From Calditrichota bacterium (GTDB taxonomy: Bacteria; Zhuqueibacterota; Zhuqueibacteria; Residuimicrobiales; Krinioviventaceae): a DNA stretch of 12,572 nucleotides. The stretch covers positions 1 through 12,572 of the forward strand of contig RPQV01000044.1 of the NCBI GenBank assembly GCA_003818595.1, written 5' to 3'. The translations under genes were made by a program, and so were the position numbers. The notes beneath the pieces were generated by a model. That model was not told the DNA's origin. It saw nothing but the letters and a program-made list of their open reading frames with translations, and made no database searches. Within the stretch, counting starts at the first letter, position 1, and every line of letters starts with the position of its first letter. Shown here one piece after another: positions 1-6,403 of the stretch.

Positions 1-208
1 TATAGAGTGTCAAGGCAGCCACATCAATCTCACCGGCTGCTTCGACGACCGCGCGCACGGACATAATTCCCGCTTTATGCCCCTCAGTTCGCGGCAATCC
101 ACGCTGCTGAGCCCATCGGCCATTGCCATCCATGATGATTCCAATGTGCCGAGGTATTTTACCCCGCCCCTTGATTCTCTGTATAAAATTGTTGTCTGAA
201 GATGTCAT
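1..208 (-). CDS. uppS: Isoprenyl transferase (undecaprenyl diphosphate synthase), N-terminal part, cut by window edge
   Basis: The enzyme condenses isopentenyl diphosphate units in cis onto farnesyl diphosphate to make the C55 lipid carrier for peptidoglycan and O-antigen synthesis, and acts at the cytoplasmic membrane. Only the first 69 residues lie in the window. They contain the family signature HIGIIMDGNGRWAQQRG (residues 21-37). Asp27 in MDGNGRW matches the catalytic, Mg-binding aspartate (Asp26 in E. coli), and the following TEGHKAG matches the substrate-binding segment. The ATG at 206-208 sits a normal distance before the motif for this family. There is no strong Shine-Dalgarno sequence. 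A small hairpin (228-240) lies in the leader. A terminator separates the gene from the upstream TPR gene, so it probably has its own promoter between 209 and 276, but I could not pick one out. The family assignment is secure. Confidence 0.95.
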   Translation of the reverse strand, partial: MTSSDNNFIQRIKGRGKIPRHIGIIMDGNGRWAQQRGLPRTEGHKAGIMSVRAVVEAAGEIDVAALTLY

Positions 209-276
209 GTAAATCTCAACTTCAAGCCTGCGTTCCGCAGCTCGATTTTCACCCGTTAAAGATGCTGAACCCACAT

Positions 277-304
277 AAAAAAGCCCCGCATATTTCGGGG
301 CTTT
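277..304 (-). terminator. Rho-independent terminator of the TPR lipoprotein gene
   Basis: A perfect 9-bp stem (positions 280-288 with 296-304) encloses a 7-nt loop. On the minus strand the GC core is followed by a run of six T (277-282 read in reverse). It lies 24 nt past the TPR stop codon and before uppS, so it should end the TPR transcript. Confidence 0.9.
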
Positions 305-328
305 ATGATTGCCAAGATATTGAACAAA

Positions 329-1438
329 TTATTCGGCGTTCTCCGCCTTTTTAAAATTCAATTCTCCCTTTTCACGGTCGCCGATGTTAATATAGGCGAC
401 GGCCAAATTATTGTACACAGCCGAATTAACCTTCAGCTCCGTACTTGCCTCACCGATCGAAACCGCTTTTTCCAAATAAGGAATTGCCTGTTTGTAAAAA
501 TCCATCAATTGGTCGCGTTCAGCCGCACTGGTTTCCTGGCCCTTTTCTTCCTTCTCGACCAACTGCTTGCGGAATTCATCTGCCATGCTCAAATACGCAT
601 TACCGACCTGCAGGTTTGCATCGTAATCCTCAGGTGAAGCGGCCAATACCTGGTTGAACAGTGTAATGGCTTCATCATATTCATTGCCTAAAAAGAACAA
701 TCTGGCAAGATTAAACAAAAGATCTTTATCGCCGGGGTTCTTTTCCAACGCCTTTTGGTAGGTATCCTTGGCCATATCGCGATTGCCCAGGAAATCATAA
801 GCCAGCGCGAGGTTGGCGATGGCGTCACGATCGTCGGGATTCAGTTCTACCGCGCGTTGTTCCAATTTAACGACATCTTCATATTCTTTCAGTTGAAAAT
901 GGATATTGGCCAGCCCATTGACAGCGTCACGATTGTCAGGTTCCAGTTCGAGGACTTTGCGGAAATTTTCTTTAGCCTTTTCCAAGTTATCCATCCGGGT
1001 ATAAGCGATACCGAGTGTTTTATAGGCATCGACGCGCATGGGTTCAATGAGCGTGGCAGTCGTAAAATTATCGATTGCTCCCTGAACATCATTCTTATTC
1101 AGTTTGCCGACGCCGGCGTTAAAATTATTAACCCAATTTTTTTCACGCGTATTCTTAATTTGGGCTTCAAACAGCGGCGATAACTTTAACGACTTGTCAA
1201 ACATTTCATTCATGCGGGTCCAATTTTGTTTTTGAGCCATTCCTTCGCCGAGCAGATAATGAGCTTCAGCATCGGTCGGATACATTTCAACCGCCATTTC
1301 AAGTTGCTCGATCGCTTTGTCCCAATTATCCTGTTGAATGTAAACCTTTGCCGATGTTACTTCTTTTGTTTGGCAAGCAGTAAAAATCACTGTCAAACTC
1401 AATAAAATGACAGCCAGAATCCCAATTCTAGACTTCAT
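329..1438 (-). CDS. TPR-repeat lipoprotein
   Basis: A predicted 369-residue lipoprotein made almost wholly of tetratricopeptide repeats. Such proteins are usually scaffolds in envelope complexes, but the partner cannot be read from sequence. The start shows a basic n-region, a hydrophobic segment and a lipobox-like VIFTAC, which would lipidate Cys22. About nine TPR-like units follow, roughly at 30-56, 57-90, 101-135, 136-169, 170-203, 204-237, 238-271, 272-327 and 340-366. The units at 136-271 are the most canonical, with spacing of 34 residues and NP, EP or SP turns. The unit at 272-327 carries a charged, glutamine-rich insertion. The ATG at 1436-1438 has an AAGGAGT ribosome-binding site 8 nt upstream (1447-1453). 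The gene is a single transcription unit, with its own promoter and a strong terminator. The specific role is unknown. Confidence 0.9.
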   Translation of the reverse strand: MKSRIGILAVILLSLTVIFTACQTKEVTSAKVYIQQDNWDKAIEQLEMAVEMYPTDAEAHYLLGEGMAQKQNWTRMNEMFDKSLKLSPLFEAQIKNTREKNWVNNFNAGVGKLNKNDVQGAIDNFTTATLIEPMRVDAYKTLGIAYTRMDNLEKAKENFRKVLELEPDNRDAVNGLANIHFQLKEYEDVVKLEQRAVELNPDDRDAIANLALAYDFLGNRDMAKDTYQKALEKNPGDKDLLFNLARLFFLGNEYDEAITLFNQVLAASPEDYDANLQVGNAYLSMADEFRKQLVEKEEKGQETSAAERDQLMDFYKQAIPYLEKAVSIGEASTELKVNSAVYNNLAVAYINIGDREKGELNFKKAENAE

Positions 1439-1486
1439 GGGTGAATACTCCTTCGATTTCGGGAAAATAAACGTTTATAATTGATA

Positions 1487-1515
1487 AATATACAGTAAAA
1501 GCGCCATTTAATCAA
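1487..1515 (-). promoter_or_regulatory. Sigma70-like promoter of the TPR lipoprotein gene
   Basis: Read on the minus strand, TTGATT (1510-1515) and TATATT (1487-1492) are separated by exactly 17 nt. They lie about 50 nt upstream of the TPR start codon in an otherwise AT-rich 126-nt intergenic region after mtnA. The match is 4/6 for the -35 and 5/6 for the -10. This is a prediction from sequence only. Confidence 0.55.
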
Positions 1516-1564
1516 GATTTATTTTGTCTTTTAATTCAAATTAATTGTCTGAGGATTTCACACT

Positions 1565-2605
1565 TCATTTCAACCACTCAGTCAATGCATTTTCGTTGGG
1601 AAATTTAATAACTCCCCGTTCACTGACAATCGCTGAAATTAAGTGATGGGGCGTCACGTCAAAGGCAGGATTCAGCACCTCGACATCTTCCGGCGCGATG
1701 AACCGATCGCCAATTTTTCGAACTTCATCAGGATGACGTTCTTCAATGATGATATGATCCCCCGAGGCAATATCGGGATCAAAGGTTGATAAAGGCGCAG
1801 CAACTACAAAAGGTATTTTATGCTCTTTTGCCAACACCGCCAACCCATATGTGCCGATTTTATTGGCGACATCGCCATTTCGTGCAATACGGTCGGCCCC
1901 TACGATAACAACATTGATCAGGCCTTTTTGCATGACAAACGCCGCCATACTGTCGGTGATCAGGGTGACATCGATGCCGTCCTCCAGCAGTTCAAAAGTC
2001 GTGAGTCTTGCTCCCTGAAGCAGCGGTCGGGTCTCATCCACATAGACTTTAATTTTTTTGCCTTTTTCAATGGCGGTACGCACAATGCCGAGAGCCGTAC
2101 CATGACCACCAGTCGCCAACAAACCCGCATTGCAATGAGTCAGGATATTAGCGCGTACCGGTAATAAGGCTGCTCCCATCTCCCCGATTTTTTTACAATT
2201 TTCTAAATCTTCATTCAGTATCGATTGAGCGGTCCTGAGCAGAGCTGATTTGATTTCGCGCAATGGCCTGCTGAGGTTCTGGGAAAGAACTTTTCTCATT
2301 CTTTCCAATGCACCAAATAAATTCTTTGCAGTAGGACGCGTCGATTTGAGTTCTTCGATCGCCTTGTTGACAGATTCGATGAACGCCGCGCGATCCACTT
2401 CATCGGCATTCCAAACGGACAACACCACGCCAAATGCCGCAGCGATGCCGATAGCAGGTGCACCGCGAACGGCCAATGACTTTATCGCATCAACGACAGC
2501 GTAATAATCAGATATTTCCAGCAAAACCAACTCCTCGGGGAGTTTAGTCTGATCTAAAATACGAACTTTACCATCATGCCATTGTACTGCATGAAGCTCT
2601 TCCAT
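1565..2605 (-). CDS. mtnA: S-methyl-5-thioribose-1-phosphate isomerase
   Basis: It isomerises 5-methylthioribose-1-phosphate to 5-methylthioribulose-1-phosphate, a cytosolic step in recycling methylthioadenosine to methionine or in the related shunts. The 346-residue length is normal for the family. Visible family motifs are RGAPAIGIAAAFG (47-59), THCNAG with the catalytic cysteine (Cys158), YVDETRPLLQGARLT (188-202) and GADRI with the catalytic aspartate (Asp238). NGDVANKIGTY follows. These separate it from the eIF2B regulatory subunits, its paralogues. The ATG at 2603-2605 has a GGGAG site 5 nt upstream. It begins 32 nt after the waaA stop, so it probably sits at the 3' end of the waaA operon. 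No other methionine-salvage gene is in the window, and no obvious terminator follows it. Confidence 0.95.
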   Translation of the reverse strand: MEELHAVQWHDGKVRILDQTKLPEELVLLEISDYYAVVDAIKSLAVRGAPAIGIAAAFGVVLSVWNADEVDRAAFIESVNKAIEELKSTRPTAKNLFGALERMRKVLSQNLSRPLREIKSALLRTAQSILNEDLENCKKIGEMGAALLPVRANILTHCNAGLLATGGHGTALGIVRTAIEKGKKIKVYVDETRPLLQGARLTTFELLEDGIDVTLITDSMAAFVMQKGLINVVIVGADRIARNGDVANKIGTYGLAVLAKEHKIPFVVAAPLSTFDPDIASGDHIIIEERHPDEVRKIGDRFIAPEDVEVLNPAFDVTPHHLISAIVSERGVIKFPNENALTEWLK

Positions 2606-2637
2606 AAAATCTCCCGGAATTTGTGGTCAAGAACAGG

Positions 2638-3921
2638 TTATAAAAAGCGGCTTATTACATCGGTAGTTCGAGAACTGGCGCCGGCATTTTGATCAATGAA
2701 TTTTTTCGTTTTTTCAGATCGCTCTTTGATCGCCGGCGGATCTCCCAGCAAATTCGACAACAACGCGGCAAATTGCTCAGAATTTGAGAAAGAAAAGGCA
2801 ATCTTCAGATCGATCATCGCCCGGGCTTCAGGCGAATTATAATGTTTTGGCCCATAAAAAACAATGGCGCCATGTGCCGCAGGTTCAAGCACATTGTGTA
2901 CACCAGGACCGAATCCGCCACCGACCATGGCAAATTGCCCGAGGGCATACAAGTTCGCGAGCAGACCAATACGATCGATGAGCAGAACACGGCTTTCAAG
3001 TCTGCTTTGCAGCGCCGCCAGACGAGAAACAGAGATGCCCTTTCCCATCAGTAACTTTTGCAGCGCGTCGAGATGATTCTCTTCAATTTCATGCGGCGCA
3101 AGGATCAATCGGAAGTGCGGATGAGCCTGCATCACCTGCACCAACGCGGGCAAGATGATCTCCTCATCAGAAGGCCAGGAGCTTCCAACCACCAGGCACT
3201 CTGATCGCCCGAAATCTATGGCTTCCATGATAAATCTTATCTTATCAGTGTCCAAAGCCCGATCCATCACGCGATCAAATCGCGTATCGCCGCAGACATA
3301 AATATTCTCCGGTCGTCTGTAAATTTCCCCAAGACGATCCAGCTGAGGAGCCGACACGGCACACACGGCAGAAAAAGTATTATAAATCTGACGGTAAAAA
3401 TATTTAAACCGCCGCATTGAAGGCAAACGATGGTCTGAGATGCTTGCATTGACCAAAATGGACGGAATGCGCCGACTCTGCATGACCCACTGATAATTTG
3501 GCCAAATGTCATGACGAATGACAAGATGGAGAGAGGGGCGAACGAGATTGAGAAATCGCTTGACCTGGGAATAGGAATCAAAAGGCAAATAGGTAATAAT
3601 CGCGCGGGGATGATTCCATTTCATGTGATCATAAACAGATGGAGAAAAGAGGCTGACAACGAACCAATCGTTCGGGTATCTATTCATCAGCACCTTAAGC
3701 AGCGGCAAACCCTGCTCGAATTCACCCATTGAGGAGATGTGGATCCAAATACGGCGCGCCTCATTCGGCACCCTCTTCATCTCCTGAGTCAGTCGACAAA
3801 ATAAGCCCCTTCGTCCGATGATTGTTTTATGGATTTTAACATGAAAAAGTCCCGCTATAAATATCAGCAAATATAACGGGACTCGAACAATATTATAGAA
3901 GAGAATAAAGAAAAACGACAT
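2638..3921 (-). CDS. waaA: 3-deoxy-D-manno-octulosonic acid (Kdo) transferase
   Basis: It transfers Kdo from CMP-Kdo to the lipid A precursor on the inner face of the cytoplasmic membrane, an essential step in LPS core synthesis. The N-terminal hydrophobic segment is the usual membrane anchor. HISSMGEFEQ carries the catalytic glutamate (Glu67 from the chosen start). Further on are GDTRFDR, LILAPHEIEE and the glycine-rich GGGFGPGVHNVLEPAAHG donor-binding loop. RHDIWPN replaces the usual ETEIWPN, and APHE replaces the APRH of proteobacterial enzymes. I recall the APHE form from Bacteroidota-like versions. The frame is open to an ATG at 3954 that would overlap the upstream gene by 14 nt. I prefer the ATG at 3919-3921 because the anchor then starts directly. 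Neither start has a Shine-Dalgarno site, so translation may depend on the gene upstream. Confidence 0.93.
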   Translation of the reverse strand: MSFFFILFYNIVRVPLYLLIFIAGLFHVKIHKTIIGRRGLFCRLTQEMKRVPNEARRIWIHISSMGEFEQGLPLLKVLMNRYPNDWFVVSLFSPSVYDHMKWNHPRAIITYLPFDSYSQVKRFLNLVRPSLHLVIRHDIWPNYQWVMQSRRIPSILVNASISDHRLPSMRRFKYFYRQIYNTFSAVCAVSAPQLDRLGEIYRRPENIYVCGDTRFDRVMDRALDTDKIRFIMEAIDFGRSECLVVGSSWPSDEEIILPALVQVMQAHPHFRLILAPHEIEENHLDALQKLLMGKGISVSRLAALQSRLESRVLLIDRIGLLANLYALGQFAMVGGGFGPGVHNVLEPAAHGAIVFYGPKHYNSPEARAMIDLKIAFSFSNSEQFAALLSNLLGDPPAIKERSEKTKKFIDQNAGASSRTTDVISRFL

Positions 3922-3940
3922 GTTTGCTTTGAGTGAGGGC

Positions 3941-4444
3941 CTATTGCAGCGCATTGTATATTTTTAGAGACTGATAATCTTTGCCGATAATCAGACGGAC
4001 ATCAGCTCCTGTTTGTTCTTTGGTCAAGTAAAGGTCTTCTTTATCGATGCCGAGGTCTTTGCGCAGTCTTTCAACAGCCGCATCTTTATCTCCGGTGAGA
4101 TCAATAAGGATGGAATGATCATAGTTCCAATGATCAGCATTTCCTTTGCCGACCACCTGGTAGTTGAGATAACTCAAATTACTGCTGATACGATTGGCAA
4201 TTCCGCTGATGCCGCAGCCATTCTGCACTTCAATGGTCAGCGTTTGTTTCGAGGGAGTGATCTGGACATCAACCGATCGTTTGAACAATTTATGAGCAGA
4301 AGAGATGATCAAAACGCTGTTGATAAATACCAGTGCCCAGATGGCTATGACGGACGGCTTGATGGCCAAAGTCGGCATCTGTTTACTTTTTTCTCTTGAT
4401 GTTGAACGCCGACGTCCGCTGCGCAGAGATTTACCTCTCGTCAC
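3941..4444 (-). CDS. Stand-alone LytR_C-domain membrane protein
   Basis: A 167-residue protein with three parts: a strongly basic N-terminus (residues 1-22), one membrane segment (about 30-50) and an extracytoplasmic LytR_C domain (about 68-157). The domain is recognised by IEVQNGCGISGIA, a central NYDHSILID strand and the closing GADVRLIIGKDY. LytR_C normally follows the LCP phosphotransferase domain in LytR/CpsA/Psr proteins, but here it stands alone, so no transferase activity is implied. A cell-wall or glycan-binding role is inference. The start is GTG (4442-4444), supported by AAGGAG 6 nt upstream (4451-4456). The gene starts 27 nt after its upstream neighbour, and waaA follows 19 nt later. 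The order suggests an envelope-related operon. Confidence 0.8.
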   Translation of the reverse strand: MTRGKSLRSGRRRSTSREKSKQMPTLAIKPSVIAIWALVFINSVLIISSAHKLFKRSVDVQITPSKQTLTIEVQNGCGISGIANRISSNLSYLNYQVVGKGNADHWNYDHSILIDLTGDKDAAVERLRKDLGIDKEDLYLTKEQTGADVRLIIGKDYQSLKIYNALQ

Positions 4445-4450
4445 AAGTAG

Positions 4451-4456
4451 CTCCTT
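4451..4456 (-). promoter_or_regulatory. Ribosome-binding site that sets the GTG start of the LytR_C gene
   Basis: AAGGAG on the minus strand lies 6 nt before a GTG codon. No ATG in the frame is better placed, so this site decides the non-canonical start. Confidence 0.75.
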
Positions 4457-4471
4457 TTTCCTGATTAATGG

Positions 4472-4945
4472 TTACCACTCCCGCCAACCCCAACCGGAAT
4501 AAAAAGGCGAATATCCTGAAAAAGTCGAAAGCGGTCTCCGGCTGTATTCAAATTGCACCAGCGTGTTTTGAGTAGGACGAAATGACGCCTGGGCGCCGGA
4601 TACAAATATTCCGTCTTTCAACATAGGCGAAGCCCCTGTTCCACCAAAAGGCTGATGCGCCATTCCCACTTGAAGCGTTAGAGTTAAGGGAATAGAGAAT
4701 TGATACTGCAGGGTATTCAAATAGACGCCTTGGGTAAAACCTTTACCGCCGGATGACAAATAACTCATGGAATAGGATTGCGTCATAGAAAATCGAGACG
4801 GATCCAAGCCTAAAAAGCCCACGGCCTGACCGACATTATCCGCCATCCTTTCCGTGAATTCACGGCTCTTCGCCTGCGATTTAAATTGGGCAAAAAGAGA
4901 TAGAGGCAAACCGATCAACAGCAGAATAAAAAATATCTGTCTCAT
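4472..4945 (-). CDS. Small secreted beta-rich protein of unknown function
   Basis: I do not recognise this family. The 157-residue product starts with a clear Sec signal peptide (MRQIFFILLLIGLPLSLFAQ, likely cut near residue 19). A short charged helix-like stretch (21-45) follows, then alternating hydrophobic and polar segments typical of outer-membrane or periplasmic beta-strands: QGVYLNTLQYQFSI, LTLTLQVGMAHQPF, GIFVSGAQASFR, NTLVQFEYSRRP. The C-terminus ends in GWGWREW. An upstream in-frame ATG at 4978 is open, but GGAGG at 4950-4954 and the signal peptide support the ATG at 4943-4945. It lies 81 nt after porV and 27 nt before the LytR_C gene. An outer-membrane location and a link to the PorV-type protein are inferences from context. 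The protein is too short for a large barrel. Confidence 0.75.
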   Translation of the reverse strand: MRQIFFILLLIGLPLSLFAQFKSQAKSREFTERMADNVGQAVGFLGLDPSRFSMTQSYSMSYLSSGGKGFTQGVYLNTLQYQFSIPLTLTLQVGMAHQPFGGTGASPMLKDGIFVSGAQASFRPTQNTLVQFEYSRRPLSTFSGYSPFYSGWGWREW

Positions 4946-5026
4946 ATAACCTCCAACCCATCCATACGCCTTGTTCATTTTAAAAACAATTCGTTTAACA
5001 CAAAAAATCCGTACATCTTGCGCCGG

Positions 5027-5950
5027 TTAAAATTGTCCGGATAGGGTGAAACGATTAAGCGAACCGAGAGCGCCAACCGATGAATAAGAGTAATCAACGG
5101 ATAGATTATTCCATAAAAATCCAATTCCGGCGCTGGCGCCTGCCAGAGTATCTTTGGATGAATCAACTCCCAAGTCTCGGCCATAGCTATTATAACCAAA
5201 TCGTAAAAAGAATGCAGGCGTCACAGTGAATTCACCACCCAACGCAAAATACCAGGGTTCATCATTGTACTTGTAGGTGTTCAAAGCAAACATCAAGGGT
5301 AAATGAGCGAGTTTTTTGGTCACTCCTGCTCTGAACAACAGCGGCAACGCATCTTTTGCAGTGATAAAGGCATTCAATTGAGCACCCGCATTAAAAATTC
5401 CGGCGGCGAGAACGAGTTCGTGCATAGGAATTCGGTACATGATTCCGACATCAGCAGCGAGAGCATCCGCAGAAAATGTTTCAATCGCGCCGCGAATATA
5501 TTTGGCGTTGCCGCCGATAAAAAGATTCTCAATCGGGATCATGGCGTAGGACGCGGAAAAGGCGATGCTGTTGGCGCCAAAAGAGCCGAGTTCTTGGCCG
5601 GTGATATCTGTTTTGGTAAATTGGCCATAATCGCGATAGAGAACGGAGAAACCCACATTCCCGAAATGCGACATCGGATGTACATATCCAATGAAACCAG
5701 AATTAAAATCGAGCAGGTCATCCTGGTAGGAAAAAGTTGCTGTTTTTTTCTGAATGTCTGCGATTCCGGCCGGGTTGTAAAAAAGGGCATGAACATCCGC
5801 GGGGACTGCTGCAAACGCTCCCGCCATTCCCGCAGCCCGAGCGCCAACCTGCATTTTCAGGAATTGGAATCCGGATGTCCCGGGGGAATTCGCGAATAGA
5901 GCAGAGCGGCATAATAGAATAAGCAGGAAAAGTTTAATGATGATTTTCAT
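5027..5950 (-). CDS. PorV/PorQ family outer-membrane beta-barrel protein
   Basis: A 307-residue protein with a signal peptide (residues 1-20), followed by features typical of the PorV/PorQ (UPF0164) group. GARAAGMAGAFAA (36-48) and ALFYNPAGIA (55-64) are the hallmark N-terminal motifs. Many amphipathic strands follow, as does DALAADVGIMYRI, and the C-terminus ends FTLSGQF with a terminal phenylalanine as in outer-membrane barrels. True PorV and PorQ serve the type IX secretion system of Bacteroidota. The wider family is abundant in FCB phyla without a proven role, and no other T9SS gene is visible here, so I leave the symbol blank. The frame extends to a TTG at 5962, but the AAGGG site ends right at that TTG. 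The ATG at 5948-5950, 12 nt after AAGGG, is the better start. Confidence 0.85.
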   Translation of the reverse strand: MKIIIKLFLLILLCRSALFANSPGTSGFQFLKMQVGARAAGMAGAFAAVPADVHALFYNPAGIADIQKKTATFSYQDDLLDFNSGFIGYVHPMSHFGNVGFSVLYRDYGQFTKTDITGQELGSFGANSIAFSASYAMIPIENLFIGGNAKYIRGAIETFSADALAADVGIMYRIPMHELVLAAGIFNAGAQLNAFITAKDALPLLFRAGVTKKLAHLPLMFALNTYKYNDEPWYFALGGEFTVTPAFFLRFGYNSYGRDLGVDSSKDTLAGASAGIGFLWNNLSVDYSYSSVGALGSLNRFTLSGQF

Positions 5951-5976
5951 AAGCTGTCGCAACCCTTATAAAAAAG

Positions 5977-6049
5977 AGCCACCTGTCGGAATCGAACCGA
6001 CGACCTGCTCATTACGAGTGAGCCGCTCTACCGACTGAGCCAAGGTGGC
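5977..6049 (-). tRNA. tRNA-Thr (anticodon CGT)
   Basis: A complete 73-nt cloverleaf on the minus strand. The acceptor stem is GCCACCT with AGGTGGC (7 bp) and the discriminator base is T. The D stem is GCTC/GAGC with an AGTCGGTA loop. The anticodon stem is GCTCA/TGAGC and its loop CTCGTAA gives anticodon CGT, reading the ACG threonine codon. The variable loop is 5 nt, and the T stem GTCGG/CCGAC encloses TTCGATT. No CCA end is encoded. A run of six T (5970-5975) follows 1 nt downstream, and the porV start codon is 26 nt past the tRNA, so the two may share a transcript. Confidence 0.97.
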
Positions 6050-6403
6050 TTTAATCAACAAATTTAATCAAATGCGGCTTATAAATCAAGAAAAATATCA
6101 TTTGATATCGATTCACCCATGAGCTAAAACAGGCGCAATATATATCAATTGAAACGCGTCAAGCAGCCTATAGATCCATGATATTTGTATTGAAATGCTT
6201 TGATCCCAGAAATTAATGCGCTTCCCTTTCAATTCACTTGCTTTAAACTATCATTTTCATTAACATCACTTCAGCATATGCAAAAGATCAAAGCACTGTT
6301 GTGTTTCATTCTGAGAATATAAACTTATTCATCCCGATAAACTGGCGCCTGATATTATTCAGGATGGATCAATGTAATCATCCCCAACTGTACAGGTGTA
6401 GCG
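6050..6403. other. Divergent intergenic region between tRNA-Thr and the GNAT gene
   Basis: A 354-nt AT-rich stretch with no convincing gene. It holds the tRNA promoter at its left edge and a perfect 6+2+6 palindrome, ATATCA-TT-TGATAT, at 6095-6108. Two small overlapping inverted repeats (6348-6363 and 6362-6383) lie in the leader of the acetyltransferase gene. I could not identify a well-spaced promoter for the rightward gene. Confidence 0.6.
6059..6089 (-). promoter_or_regulatory. Likely promoter of tRNA-Thr and the porV operon
   Basis: On the minus strand, TTGATT (6084-6089) is followed 17 nt later by TAAATTTG (6059-6066), which ends 9 nt before the tRNA. TAAATTTG fits the TAnnTTTG -7 element described for Bacteroidota and is a weaker match to a sigma70 -10. 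The -35 hexamer is the same TTGATT as in the TPR gene promoter. Confidence 0.5.

Noticed and set aside
228..240. CTGCG-TTC-CGCAG hairpin in the uppS leader
   Set aside because: A 5-bp stem with a 3-nt loop and no T run. It is too small to call a regulatory element on sequence alone.
755..1183. A 142-codon open frame opposite the TPR gene
   Set aside because: It mirrors the repeat structure of the TPR coding strand. TPR periodicity on the minus strand is unmistakable, so this is a shadow.
4013..4399. A 128-codon plus-strand frame opposite the LytR_C gene
   Set aside because: No family resemblance. The minus-strand gene has a ribosome-binding site, a membrane segment and a known domain.
5303..5899. 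A 198-codon open frame on the plus strand opposite porV
   Set aside because: It is antisense to a gene with clear PorV/PorQ motifs and a signal peptide. The product has no recognisable domain, signal or good ribosome-binding site.
5027..5950. Evidence for a type IX secretion system
   Set aside because: Only a PorV/PorQ-family protein is present. The family is widespread in FCB bacteria, and none of the core T9SS genes or C-terminal sorting domains are seen in this window.
5970..5975. T6 run after the tRNA as a full terminator
   Set aside because: There is no separate hairpin before it apart from the tRNA stems, and porV begins almost at once without its own promoter. I noted it but did not call it a terminator.
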